Positions 21,133 to 32,964 of a DNA stretch of 64,000 bases are shown here, one piece after another. This DNA comes from Adiantum capillus-veneris (taxonomy: Eukaryota; Streptophyta; Polypodiopsida; Polypodiales; Pteridaceae): NCBI GenBank assembly GCA_014529385.2, contig CM043942.1, positions 37,172,969-37,236,968 of the forward strand, given 5' to 3'. The position numbers and the translations under genes were made by a program. Position 1 is the first letter of the stretch, and each line of letters starts with the position of its first letter. The notes under the pieces are model-generated. The model did no database searches and had not been told where the DNA came from. It saw only the letters and a program-made list of their open reading frames with translations.

Positions 21133-22683
21133 TCAACTGGACCGTGAGTGATGGAAAGTGTGGAGAAGGTCGGGATTGTTGCGAAAAAACTTTTCAGGCA
21201 TCCATTTGGCATCCTCTCTAGGGTGGCCTTTGAAAGTCAAAAGGTAACAGTTACAAACCATTCCAGTGCGTGTAGTGGTGGTCTCATGGTCAACTATTTT
21301 GTCAGGGATGAGTTGCTCTTCTTGGTCTACAAGTGAAGGTGGGTCTTCATAAATGTGGTGTGTAGGTAGGGGTCCTCGGAATGGGCATAAAAGACTAATG
21401 TGAAATGCATTGTGAATGTGCCAATGTGCAGGTAATTCTAAACGAAAAGAAACATCATTAATGACAGCTGAAATTTTGAAGGGTCCATAAAAACGAGGAG
21501 CAAGCTTAACAAAGACATTAGTATCAACACTTTTGATCCTTCATTTTTCGATGCGAAGTAAAACATGATCACCTTCTTTGAATTGGTGTGCCTTGCGGTG
21601 CTTGTTAGCATGCTTGGTGTAAAGTTCTTGTGAGTGTTTAATGGCAAAATGCACACTTGCATAAATATCATGAAAGTCAGTAGTGAAATCATCAGCGGCA
21701 GGCACAACATTAGAAAGACGTGAAGCAGGAGTAGGAAGTGAGTGACCATATACAATTTCAAAGGGAGATTTACCCGTGGCAGTGTGAGTGGTGTTGTTGT
21801 ATGAAAATTGCAAAATATGTAGGTAGTCATCCCATTCCTTAGGTTGAGAGGAAACATAAGCCTTCAACAAGTCAATAATAGTGCGGTTGGTGACTTTGGT
21901 TTGACCATTAGATTCAGGATGAAATGCAGAAGTGAAGTCGAGTGTAGTGCCAAGATTTTCAAATACAGTAGTCCAAAAAGCAGTACAAAATTTTGAGTCT
22001 CGATCAGAAATAATCACTTTAGGCAAACCATGATGTGGAAAAACAGTCTTCAGAAACAAAAGTGCAGCTTGATGTACTATGAGTGTTTTCTTACATGGAA
22101 CAAAGTACGCTTGTTTAGAGAAACGATCAATAATAGTCCATATCATGTCATGTTTGTGTGTTATGAGTGGGAAACCAATAACAAAATCCATGGGAATATG
22201 TTCCCAAGGTCTTTCAGGAATGGGGAGAGGGTGTAAAAGTCCCAATTTCTTACCTGTAGCTGCTTTGATTTTTTGACAAATCAAACAAGTTGACACATAC
22301 TGTTTAACATCCATTCTCATAGCAGTCCAATAGAAATCACGACATAAATTTTGAAAAGTGGCAACAAATCCTCTATGTCCAGCATAAGGTGGTTTGTGCA
22401 ATTCTTCAATAATTAATGTACAAAAAGGTTTAGTCACACACAATTTTTGTTTGAAATAAAGGAAGTTTTCTTGAATAGTGTATTCGAGAAATATGTGTAC
22501 AGAATTATCAAGCATGTGCAACCATGTCGTTTTGAAGTTATCATCATGTGCATAAGTGTCAGGCATAGAGTCAAATGAAGTTCCTGTAATAGTTGATAGA
22601 TGATTAAGTGAGGGTTGTCTACTCAAAGCATTAGCTACAACGTTTTCTTTACCAGGTTGGTATTGAATGTTGGGCTGGAAATT
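21133..22683 (-). pseudogene. Integrase with chromodomain-like C-terminus, element 2
   Basis: Continues the pol frame after the TAA at 22684. The HHCC zinc domain is HKPPYAGH ... CLICQ. The DDE core has IPMDFVIG, then ISDRDSKF, then NGQTKVTNR: the catalytic Glu expected in GQTE is Lys (AAA at 21895-21897, one G-to-A change from GAA), so strand transfer should be dead. The core is followed by YNNTTHTATGKSPFEIVYG and HQFKEGDHVLLRIEK, then a TGA at 21541. Past the stop the frame stays open to a TGA at 21133 and contains LAPRFYGPFKI, HNAFHISLL and YLLTFKGHPREDAKW, which fits a chromodomain-type tail that guides insertion into heterochromatin. Confidence 0.9.
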
Positions 22684-25635
22684 TTAAATAAAAGCGGCCC
22701 ACTTAATATGTCTATCATCTATTAAGGGCTGAGAAAGTAAATATTTGATACTTTGTTGATCAGTTTTAATGATCAAGTCAGTACCCATTACATAGTGTTT
22801 CCAAATTTTCAATGCATGTACCACAACAGTCAACTCTTTATCATAAGTACTGAACTTTGTTTCAGATGGTTTGAATTTACGACTTTCGAAAGCAATGGGA
22901 TGGTTATCTTGCATAAGGACTGCACCGATACCTTTCCCACTAGCATCAGTGACTACCACAAAGAATGTTCTTTCAAAATCAGGAAATTGCAATACAGGTG
23001 CATTAGTCAAAGCATGTTTAAGTGCATTAAATGAGCTTTCTTGCAAATCAGTCCATTCATAAGGCGTGTTTTTCTTCAACAAGAGAGTCAAATAATGTGC
23101 TTTGTAAGCAAAATTACGAACAAATTTCCTGTAATAGATGCAAAGACCAATAAAAGATCGTAGCTCATGCAAGTTTTTGGGTCTAGGCCAGGATTGAATG
23201 GCTTCAATTTTCTTTGGATCGACATGTATTCCCTTACCCGATACAATATGTCCCAAATATTCAATTTCAGATTGGAAAAATGAACTCTTTTCAGGATTCA
23301 AATACAAGTGATTTTGTGCAAGTAGATCAAATACACGTGTTAAATGTTGCTTATACTCTTCTTCAGATTGACTGAATACCAAAATGTCATCAAAAAATAC
23401 AATCACAAAATCTTGATGGTCAATGAAAATGCGATTCATCATGCGTGTGAATGTAGCTGGTGCATTTGTCAAACCAAATGGCATGACAAGAAATTCAAAG
23501 TGCCCAGTTTGTGTTCTGAAAGCAGTTTTGTAGGTATCATGTTCAAACATTTTGACTTGGTGATACCCTAATTTAAGGTCAATTTTACTAAAGATGTGTG
23601 CCCCTTTCAGTTTGTCTAGTAGATCATCCACTCTAGGAATAGGAAATCTATTCTTAATGGTGATCTTGTTTAAAGCCCTGTAGTCGATACACATACGAAA
23701 GGTTCCATTTTTCTTCTTGACAAGAAGTACTGGAGCTCCGTATGGTGAACTACTAGGTCGGATTAGGCCTCGGTCAAGTAAATCAGTGATTTGAGTTTGT
23801 ATTTCCCTGTGTGCGGTAGGATTTACACGATAAGGTGCTCTACAAGGAGGTTCACTACCCGGTATGATGTCAATTTTGTGGTCTTCGGGCCGTGATGGTG
23901 GAATTCCAGGTGGTAGATCATGCATGAAACAATCTTTAAATTGTGAGAGAAATTCATCGTGTGTGAAATTACGTGAAGTTTCAGTTTCAGCAGAAATTTG
24001 ATTTACCAATACTAGATATGTTTTCCCCTGTTTTTGAATTGCTCGTTTGGCTTGAGTGTGAGAGAGGAGTGGAAATTTTTGTTGTGCCAGTGTTGCTTGG
24101 ATGGAGAAAGTTTTATTATTATGAGTGAGAGACATTGTACGTGTTTTATAATTAATCAACGGGTCAAATTCTTGACGAAATGGCATTCCCAAAATCATAT
24201 CAAGACCATGCAATGGTGCTACCAAAAATGTACTTGCTTGTGTGAATTCACCAATGCAAACTTCAACAGTGACTTGAGTTTTACAATTAAAACGTTGATT
24301 ATTAAAAATAGTTTTGACCTTGTGAGGTGATGAAATTTCAGAGAGTGATAGTTGTTGTGCCAATCGTGTGGAAATGAAATCATAGCTACTACCATCATCT
24401 AGCAAAATGGTGACATTTTCACCCTTAACAGTGTCTTGCACTTTAAACAAAGTGTGAGGAAATATAGGAATACCTGAGGATGGGTTGTCATCGTTATCAT
24501 AATCAGGATCATATCCCTCACCGTAGTTAACTTCCACTTCGTTGTCGTCATGTATAGCATCTTCGATGAGGTTAAGAGTAGCTCCGTTGGGGCGGTTGTT
24601 ATTGAAGGTTTTTTTACTTGAATTTCTGTTGACTCCATTTGAATGGCCATTGGATTGACCATTGCCCTTAGCATGACCATTTGGGCACTTATCTGCATAG
24701 TGACCATACTGAAAGCATTTAAAACACTTCACCTTTTTATTACCATTAGAAGTTGGAGGAAAATGTTGGTTGAAATAATTTTGGTTGCCTTGTTGCTGGG
24801 TGTTGTTGTTGTTGTTGTTGCTCGTATGAGGTTGAGCAGTGGTAGGAGGATTGTCAAATCTTCGTCTTTTGAAAAAAGTACGGCTTTGGTGTTTACTTCT
24901 GTCAAAGTTAGGAGAAAAAGGAGGTCTCTTGTTGCGGTTAGTGTTAGCAGGTTGATCAGTGTGAGAGGAATGTCCACCTTTCTTCTTTTCTGCGTTGAGA
25001 GCCAAGTTAATGGCCTTTGACAGAGAATCTGGTTCGAACATATCTACCTCAGCACTAATTTGTAGTGCCAAGCCTGATATGTACTTTTGCTTCAATTTCC
25101 TGCGACTGACATGTTCAATAGCTTGCAATTGAATTAGACAATTCCAAAAACGGTCAGTGTAACCCTGTACATCTTCATTTCTACCTTGTCGAATTAAATC
25201 CCATTGACGTCGTGCTTTAGCTTTGTACTGTGTGGGCAAAAATTGGGGCAAAAACACTTTTTAAAATGCATTCCATGTGCGTGGTCTTCTTCCATGTTGT
25301 TTGGTGGCGTTCCACCACAATGCAGCACTGCTAGTGAGATGATTGGATGCACACTTTACCATTTCACGCTCGGGAAAGTCTTCATCATGAAAATAGTCAT
25401 CTAGTTTACTAACCCATGCTAGAACCGTGCTAGCATCTTTAGTATCATCAAAATCTTTGAAAGTGAAGGCTTTTCTGCTAATTTTGTTTTTCTTGGGTGG
25501 CGGTGCAGATTCGATGCGTGCAGAATGCAATAATTTATCTTCAAGTTCTTGCCTTCGCATGCGTTCATATGTGAGTGACTGCTGCAAATTTTGAAGCTGC
25601 TCTGCAATTGTGGGTGCATGAGGAAGATGTGCCAT
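22684..25635 (-). pseudogene. gag-pol: gag-protease-RT-RNase H polyprotein, element 2
   Basis: One minus frame from the ATG at 25635. The gag capsid (LAWVSKLDDYF, SSAALWWNATKQ, QWDLIRQGRNEDVQGYTDRF) is broken by a TAA at 25261. Then come a basic/Asn-Gln-rich stretch, knuckle CFKCFQYGHYADKC (~24670-24720), protease LLDDGSSYDFIS with Asp in the middle of the D-S/T-G triad and LILGMPF partner, RT with CIDYRALNKITI and the F-F-D-D catalytic box (~23390), RNase H with VVTDASGKGIG, YDKELTVVVHALKIW and TDQQSIKYLL, and a TAA at 22684. The next codons continue into NIQYQPGKENVVANALSR and integrase. Apart from the stops the frame is intact over 4.5 kb. Confidence 0.93.
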
Positions 25636-27102
25636 GATGGCGTGCTTTTCTTTTTTTTTCTTCTTTTTTTTAATAAATAATTAAATGGTAATGCTTAAAA
25701 AGGCTATTTGGTGATATTCACATATGCAATATGCGGAATAAAATAAAATAAATAACAGAAATGTAATGTACTTAGCTGAAAAACAGCGGTGGCGTCCAGT
25801 CCAGAATGGCGATGCGCTAGGAAATTGCCAGAGAATAGATAGTCCGACGGTGCGTCACCGAGCCAGTTGAATTTGTAGCATCCGGTCTCCCTTACCCCCA
25901 AAATAATAATACTATGACAATTTTACGTTATGGTCACTTCCTGATTTGTGCCCTGTGCCGTGACGGATGGTCGTTTAATTACACCCGGCCGTTGATCGCC
26001 TCCTGTCTCGAACTTGAGATGCGAGTGATTCAATTTGGCTCTTGGCTCTGGTCAAATCGCCAACTTTGACTGTGCGATGGCCGAGTAATGATGATGTATG
26101 GGTGCCCTTCAAGAATGTCGGAAATTTTTTTATTTTATTTTTTTAACTTAAAAACTTGGGGGCTTTTGGCGGTGGCTAGCCGAGTAGAACAATGGATGGC
26201 CAAATTAGAAAGGGAATTGCTTTGAGGATTTTGAGCAAGCCTTGGAGGGTAAGTTTTTTTTTTTTTTTTTAATGCTGTGGGCGGCCGGCCAAAAGTCACT
26301 TGGCTTGGAGGCTTTTATGCCACACTTTTTGACTAAACTGTGTACAACACTGGCATGTGGCATGCAGTCAAGCTGCCGACAGCGCGCTGGACTGCAGGGC
26401 TTGCTACGGCTTATGGCGAGCTTCTCGGCCCGCGAGCAAGAAGGGACAGTTGTACACACCCCCTGGGCGACCAGTTTGAGGCCAGGTCTGGCTGTTTTCA
26501 CGCAACTCGTCAGAGAAGGTTTTCTGGTTGTTGGAGTCGATTCCCACAGAGACTCGACAGTGATATTGAGAACCAATGAATGGTTGGTTATTTTTTTTTT
26601 GGAACTAGACTTGCTCCCTTCTTGGCCCGCGTCTTCTTTGTTTACCCCAACCTTCGATTTCCTGTGACAAGTTTTTCTTTCCTTCTCTCTCCTTCAATCC
26701 GTCTCTCTTTCTTCCTTAACTAAATTTTTCGACGTCGTCCATATGACAATGTAATTGCTCGAGTACACTAGCTTTTCGAAATCAAGAATTTCCCGACTCT
26801 CCAAGGTTGTGATTTCTTCTTGCCTTCACAGTCCGCAAGGATTAAGCATTAGAATTGAAAGTGAATTCTCGACATACCGTCTTTTGACCATCATGAAGCC
26901 GAGATTGAAAATCAGTTGCCGATTAGCCACCAATTAACAATCGAGTTTTTCTTCTGCGAACTCGATCAATTATACTTCGAATTTTCATGAACCCTTGAAT
27001 CCTTGAATTGCAAAGTCGATGAATTGCAATTGGGGTTTTGTCGATTAGAGAAAACTCCTTAGTAAAACTGAAATCTGGTGCCGATTAATCCTTGAAACTG
27101 CT
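25636..27102 (-). other. 5' leader of element 2
   Basis: About 1.47 kb between PBS and the gag ATG with no conserved coding region. T-rich runs occur at 26247-26270 and near 26590-26600. A long leader is common in plant gypsy elements and may hold packaging signals. Confidence 0.6.
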
Positions 27103-27114
27103 GCTCTGATACCA
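27103..27114 (-). other. Primer-binding site, initiator tRNA-Met
   Basis: The minus strand reads TGGTATCAGAGC, one base after the LTR CA end. This is the classical complement of the plant initiator tRNA-Met 3' end. Confidence 0.96.
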
Positions 27115-27115
27115 C

Positions 27116-27793
27116 TGTTGGGAGAAGAGCGGGGAGATCGACTGCTTATAATATTCAACACAAGCTTTCAAGTCATCACCATCAAACTGTCCACCTCTTC
27201 TTCCAATTTCCAAGCACACACACTCACCTAGACTATGACACACGCACACACAGTAAACATACAATTGACATAGACAAGCTTGTAAGGGGATGTAAGAGAT
27301 GTGTAAGAGATGTAGACTAGATTAGAGAGTACACAGCAAATTAACCATAGCTTAAGAGAGTAGAGAAGAGAATCTGCAAGATAAAGGCCTAAATCTAGCC
27401 CCAAACTCCACGGCACCTCTCTTGTGGAGTTGGTATTTAATATATTATTTTGAGTTTAAGGTGCCAAAAATTGAGGCCCCTCTTTTACAACCACTTTACT
27501 TTTGCAAATGAGTGAAGCTCATTATTTCTTACATGACCCATAAGGGGAGTTCCCACTACAACTATTTACAGAGCCATAGTGGCTTATTGAAATGATGTTC
27601 TAAGATACTGTGCAAATATAAAATGGCCAAGAGTAATTGTCGTCGCCTCTTCGTCAACTCCCCGCATTCCACTCTACAAAATCATCATCAACTCAATTAG
27701 TAAAATAAATAGACAGCACACAAATAACCATTAAGCCCAGCTATCCCAATTGCAGCTAACCACTACAACAGGAGGGTGCCCAGTCTTGTAACA
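27116..27793 (-). repeat. 5' LTR of element 2
   Basis: 678 bp, direct copy of 20402-21084, with the same TG...CA ends. The outer end is followed by ATCCT. It would hold the promoter. Confidence 0.96.
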
Positions 27794-28181
27794 ATCCTTG
27801 TAGGAATGGTCTACTTGACTCACCCATGTCATAGCTCTAGATTGCCTAAGATATATAGTATTATAGCCCCAATCTTGAATCATTTGGAGTTCTCATGAAC
27901 GGTCTTCCCTACATGATTTCACAATTTGATTCCATCTGCAAGTTACATTTTCATTCAAGTATTTCTGATTGCTGGTTTTTCCTAGAATTCCCAAATCTAT
28001 TTAGTGGCAGTGATCCTTGCTCCACTTTCTAGTATGGCAAGAGATTTGATGTTTTTGTATTTGCTAGGCAACATAATATTTCCTTCTCCCCCTTTGCAGT
28101 AATCTCACACTTTATTTACAAGTAAAGGTTTGACTATATTTCCTAGTTTTTTTTCATATTTCAAGTGTCCTATAGTCAGAA
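27794..28181 (-). pseudogene. Element H: protease fragment, right of element 2
   Basis: The minus strand reads LLVNKV, YCKGGEGN, LAILESGARITATK, then EIM-stop-GRPFMR, aligning with element 4 AILDSGAGIAIATK and EIMLGRPFMR. The catalytic Asp is Glu here (codon 28027-28029), and stops occur in frame. It runs in frame across element 2 into 20401-20077. On the right it is cut near 28181 by the LTR of element 3. Confidence 0.85.
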
Positions 28182-28627
28182 TGTCAAAAAAAAAGAAATA
28201 GTCAAAAATCACAACAGAATCCACAATGAGCATCCTTGAATGAAAGAGCATCAAAGAAGTAACACTTGCAAGTTTTACAATTGAAATGTTATTACCAGAG
28301 CTCAAGATATGAGGATTACAAGTTGTAGGGAAGAAGCTACTCTCAGTTGTAAGCTTCAAACTCTTCAAAACTTGAAATGATAATAATATTTTTCTGCTTT
28401 ACAACTTAGGCTTTATACCTAGGCCTCTCTTGGATAGTGACCAACCGGACAGGACTCAGACTCATTACAGACTTTATAACTTAGCTTTTTAGAGCTTGTC
28501 CATATTTAATCAAAGATTATCAAAATAATTACAAGAATTTCAAAAAAGAATGGGAATACGTCAAAATTTTAGGCTCATGGAAGAAGGGCTCTTTTTGAAG
28601 GGCGCTCATGTGGCTTGACTATGAACA
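28182..28627 (-). repeat. Probable 3' LTR of element 3
   Basis: On the minus strand it starts TGTTCATAGTC at 28627, right after a polypurine tract, and a CA end at 28182 (TTTTTTTTTGACA) marks where element H sequence resumes. About 446 bp. A TATA-like GTATAAAGCC lies near 28411-28420. The outer boundary is inferred, because no second LTR was found. Confidence 0.5.
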
Positions 28628-28640
28628 TTCCCCCCTTCCT
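28628..28640 (-). other. Polypurine tract of element 3
   Basis: The minus strand reads AGGAAGGGGGGAA directly before TGTTCATAG. Strong purine tract at the expected place. Confidence 0.8.
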
Positions 28641-31600
28641 AATCTTTGCATGCCCTCGTTCAAACTGCCTTGGTTTTCTTCTAAGTGCTTTGCTTTGCTT
28701 GGTGGATTGCTAGATGTATCTTCTTTAATAGTCCAATTATCGCTTTTTGAGAGTCCCTTTGAGTTGTTTGAACTTCTCTGCCCTTGCTTCTATCTCTACT
28801 TTTGCTACCAACTCCCTGAATAGATTGTTGCTCAAGGTGCTTTGATATGAAATGTGATGAGCAAGAAAATTCTTCATCATGGGGTTGAAGATGGATGAAT
28901 CTACTTCAAAGGACCCGGTCAAGAATGACTCTTCAAATGTTCGCATGTAGTGAGAGGGAAAATACATGACACATGTGTACAACCCCATGATGATGTTTTA
29001 TATCTCTATATTCTAGCATAGCCCTCTGCTTCCTTCCATGAATACTTGCCAAGGATTTTTTGCTGCTTCTATGTCTTCAAATGCTGTCATACATGTGAAG
29101 ATCATCTTTGAAAGTTTCACCAGCATTTGGCAAGCCAAGTCTAGGGCATCCTTCATTTGATTGATGACGCCTCTTGTATTATTGAACATATATTTCTTAG
29201 TTGGTAGGAAGCTTCCTATTGGATTCATGAGAGCTTGGTAGTTCAACACTATCGCTCTTTTACCTTGCCAGTTGTAGAAGCTATCCTAGGATCACCTTCT
29301 ATTGATTGTGTAGTAAGTCGAATCGATCCTAAGATGTTGTGGTGCGTTTTTGTAATATGTCTCATTGGTTGGGCACTTTTCAAACCATTTCATTCTCCGT
29401 AGGGGTTTGTTGTTGAGGATTGCCTAAATTGGTGTAGCAGTTATAGGGACATCCCTTTAATCCCCTTTGTGGTTGGGCTCAAGACTAGGCAACATCCATA
29501 AGAGAGCCTCTTGTCTCATTAAAGGCAATGCAATCATATCACGCCCATGACTACTTCATCATGTGTGATCATCAGAAGTGTATCTGACTCAAGTATTTTG
29601 AGTTCGTACTGCATATATTCATTGTGAGATCACGCACTTTTGAGATTTACCTCTGAATTTCCTCTCGGGCATCTGCTTGATCTTCTTTATCATCTTTATC
29701 TTTCATCCTCGTTTTTCTTTTGATAGGCCTTATGCCTAACTGTCATGATTTTCATGTCATATTGTTCTTGAGCTAGGTCCACCTTGCGATCCTTCAGCTC
29801 TTCTATTGTTGAGGCTGGCGTCACTGAAGTAGAAGCAATGGCTGGGTGTCTTGCATTGCTAGTAGTTGTGTAAGTGTTTTGCTGACAACCCCATAGGATT
29901 CGCATAATTTTGCATTTTTTGCCTTTCTTTTTCCATATCTTCGTCTAGGCATTGTTGCTCGACCTGGAAATTTGTGTTAGCCTCATTAAAGACTTGGGCT
30001 TCTTGATAGAAATCAACAGCATGTGCCTGCTCCCTTTGTAGCTCAGCTTGAAGCTCTCACTGGCTACCTTGTAAATCTTCAATCTTTTGTTGTAGCTCTT
30101 GATTGAACTTAAGTGCTTTAGCTACTTTCTCCTTGGTATCTTCTAGCTTCACTCCTCGTAGGTTGTGGATTGCTCTTTGACATTGGATCTATAGCTTGAT
30201 TTGTTCCAGATGATCGTCAATGTCAAAAGAGTCTGTCAAGTGCCTTCCTTTTTCTATTATGGCATGTGAGCGGTGCGCCCTCAGCTTTGGTTGTATCCTT
30301 TGAGGTTGGATGTTGGATTTTTTTTTCTTTGAATGTCACTTTCCTATCCTTATCACTTTGCACTTGAGGTGCTTGTGGAGCTTGCTCCATTCCTTTGCCT
30401 ATTGATTTATTTGCCACTTAATTTGTGGGTGGTGTTGGAAACACTTGCTCTGCTGTTTTCCTTGGCACCTCTATTGTCTGCTCAACTTTCTCTCTATCAA
30501 CTTTGTGGTCAATTGATTCTTAAGTAAGGGGAGGGGTGGTTGGTCAATTCAATGTTAATGGGATGTTTTCGGTATGGAATTTCAAAGGATCCACACCACC
30601 CTCCTCTTCTATCATCTTCAGTGTGAGTCATGCAGCCTCCTTGAACTTGGTAGATTCTTTTATCGCATTTTGTTGACAGATTCTAAACCTGTTTTAGCTG
30701 CTCGTCTTTTGTATTGCTTGATTTTATCTAATGGTTCTGCTTTTCTTTGCTCTAGCGGCTTATTTTGGTCATTTTCTCCTTCATCACCCGCATAAGCTCC
30801 CAGCTCCCTCTTTTCTTTTGTTTTTGTTTTTTTTAGTCTCCTCTTGTTGTGCTTGAGCTTCTTCCATTGACTTTTGTGCTTGAGAGATAGGAATTTGTTC
30901 TCTATGTTCACCTGAGTGTCTCTTTAGACTACCCCAATGGAGTGTGTATTCTTCTTCTTCATCCTCCTCCTCCTCTTTCTTTTCCTTTTCCTTTTCATTT
31001 GATGACTTGAATTTGGATGGGGTATCCTTGCTCAACTTTAACATCTGATTCAGTCTTTTTGCTGTCAGACTTCTTCTTCCTTAAGCTTTGCCTAATCGAT
31101 TTCTTCTTGGGAGGTTGTACTGCAGAGGCTCTTGCCATTGGTTTAACCGCATGTTTGGATTTATGGATCAACTCTAGTTGTGTCTCTATAGGTGGTAGCT
31201 CATTGATCATGCCCAATTCTTGATACGCAATCCTTGTCAACACTGGTTCACCATTCATGTAACTCTTGTTCCTGTCACTATTCTTTAGATCTGCCTCCAC
31301 TAGATTTTCTAGAATATATGTGCCTAGATCACACTTATGGTCCTTTTCTCTGATAGCCCTATCACCATCACCACCGCAATGTGGAGATTTGGTTTGGTAT
31401 ACCTTGGTGGTTTTTGGATTTTCATATGTTGTGTGATGAGTCGGAATGCGAGTTAAGTCCTTATGAGTGAATTTGTGTCCTTGCCGCTTCACAAAAGCTT
31501 TGTCATTATCAGCAGCCTTTGTCTTTAGGAGAAAATTACGGTTTCTTGGCAAGTGTAATGCTTGATTTATCATATTTGAAGTGATTCATACCTTGAGTTT

Positions 31601-31960
31601 AGCTCTATCTTTCTCAGCTAGTATTGCCTCCCTGTTGTACTAGATTGCGTACATCAGCTCCTGGACCCTCTAGAAGTCTGTTCCCCATGGCTATAGTCAA
31701 ATAAATGTGTCCATCTATCGGCATCTTGATCCCTCAATCACTTCTTTCTGTTGGTGTAGATTCCAAAGCTCCTTTAAAAATATGGTGGTTTTTACTTTGG
31801 TGCCATCGACTGCTTCGAATCTTTTGATAAAGATATTTGCTTGGACTTGTGTCAGCTCCTCATCTGATACGTGTTCCTAGAGCTTGTTTTGTCACTTTGG
31901 GCTCTTTGGCAAGTTGGAGTCCATTCTTAAGCATTTTTTAGCATATCTTTGGTCCAACAA
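28641..31960 (-). pseudogene. 3' ORF of element 3 (unknown family shared with elements 4 and 5)
   Basis: Read on the minus strand from ~31960. An N-terminal segment (FIKRFEAVDGTKVKTTIF, ~31800) parallels element 4 (TAQISDTQGNKVEVVITK). 31573-30995 has YMNGEPVLTRIAYQELGM, parallel to element 4 TPELLIRIAYHAICMADN, then a very basic stretch KKKSIRQSLRKKKSDSKK. 31044-30660 is Lys/Glu-rich, ~30180-29700 is coiled-coil-like, and 29249-28737 ends with MLVKLSKMIFTCMTAFED, parallel to element 5 MLYKICRMILTCIQVFNE. Stops and frameshifts are common. No membrane segment is visible, so an env protein is not supported. Confidence 0.6.
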
Positions 31961-32148
31961 TTACCAAATTCTCCTTTAGTGTTTCGACTTGTTCAGACTC
32001 ACAAATTCTGTACTCTGTACTTTGACTTTGCTCATATGGACACATAAAGTCCTTTGAGATGAGAAAAAAATGAAAACTTGACACATTTCACACTTAAAAT
32101 CATTGCAACAATTTTGTACAAAGACTCTAGTCAATTTTCACTAGGGGT

Positions 32149-32556
32149 CATGGATCGCGATCCATGTTCAGACACCTTTTTGAACAAGACTTGCAGGTCT
32201 ACCTCCAGATGTCTTCCCTTAGCCAGTGATGCACTTTCTATTGGATTTGGGTCAAATTTTCCCATCCCTGGGTAAAAATGACCATTTGCAGTTTGAAAAT
32301 CCCATTTTCCTTCATTTTTTATGGTTGCATTGTCCATTTTGAGCCAACCTTGAATGACACACTCCCCAAGGACTCTATAAACTACATGTGCTGACAGTAT
32401 TCTGTTTTGTCATGTTGGGGGTCATGGATCACAATCCATATTTTGCAACATTTTTGCTATATGTGATTGCAGCAATGGGTGAGCTACTTCTCCAACATAA
32501 TTTTACCCAGCTTTTTTCTTGCAACTTGTAGTGGGGGTCATGGATTGCGATCCATG
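32149..32556. repeat. Three palindromes centred on ATCGCGAT-like cores
   Basis: CATGGATCGCGATCCATG at 32149-32166 is a perfect 18-bp palindrome. Variants lie at 32423-32440 (CATGGATCACAATCCATA) and 32539-32556 (CATGGATTGCGATCCATG, where T would pair with G as a wobble in RNA). Each is preceded by GGGGTCATGG-like sequence. They lie between pol and the 3' ORF of element 3, the same place as the second palindrome array of element 4. Confidence 0.85.
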
Positions 32557-32840
32557 TTCCATCCAATTCTCATATTGTGATTACATGGTTTGATTCTACC
32601 CAGTGAGAGGATCACTTTGATGCACTTCTTTTTGAAATTGGATTTCGTAAGCCCCCCAAAAGGTTCTCTGCAAGTTTCTGAAATTCTCGCTTTTATTTGA
32701 TTGATACATGTTGTGTACAGTTTTGGCCATACAAGTTTGTTCATGCACTGATAAGGATCATACATATGAAATCTTGTGTGTCCTAGAGTCTCGAGGTTGC
32801 TGTAGCAGGCAAAAATGCAGCAAGGGCTCTAGGTCACAAT

Positions 32841-32964
<124 letters not shown>

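Larger units (their letters stand above)
20402..27793 (-). mobile_element. Element 2: complete Ty3/gypsy chromovirus-like LTR retrotransposon
   Basis: 7,392 bp with two direct LTRs (20402-21084 and 27116-27793), TG...CA ends, PBS, PPT, a gag-pol frame in the order gag, PR, RT, RNase H, INT, chromodomain-like tail, and an ATCCT target duplication on both sides. By eye the LTRs differ at roughly twenty positions plus a few small indels, about 3 percent. It is inserted in the same orientation into the older element H. Three in-frame stops and a lost integrase Glu mean it is not autonomous. Confidence 0.97.

Noticed and set aside
22030-25404. Plus-strand ORFs across element 2
   Set aside because: Shadows of the minus-strand gag-pol frame, with no domain content.
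26205-26667. Overlapping ORFs on both strands in the element 2 leader
   Set aside because: No conserved motif, different frame from gag, in an expected untranslated leader.
28641-31960. Retroviral env gene after pol
   Set aside because: No signal peptide, no membrane segment and no Cys-rich ectodomain; charged and coiled-coil composition instead.
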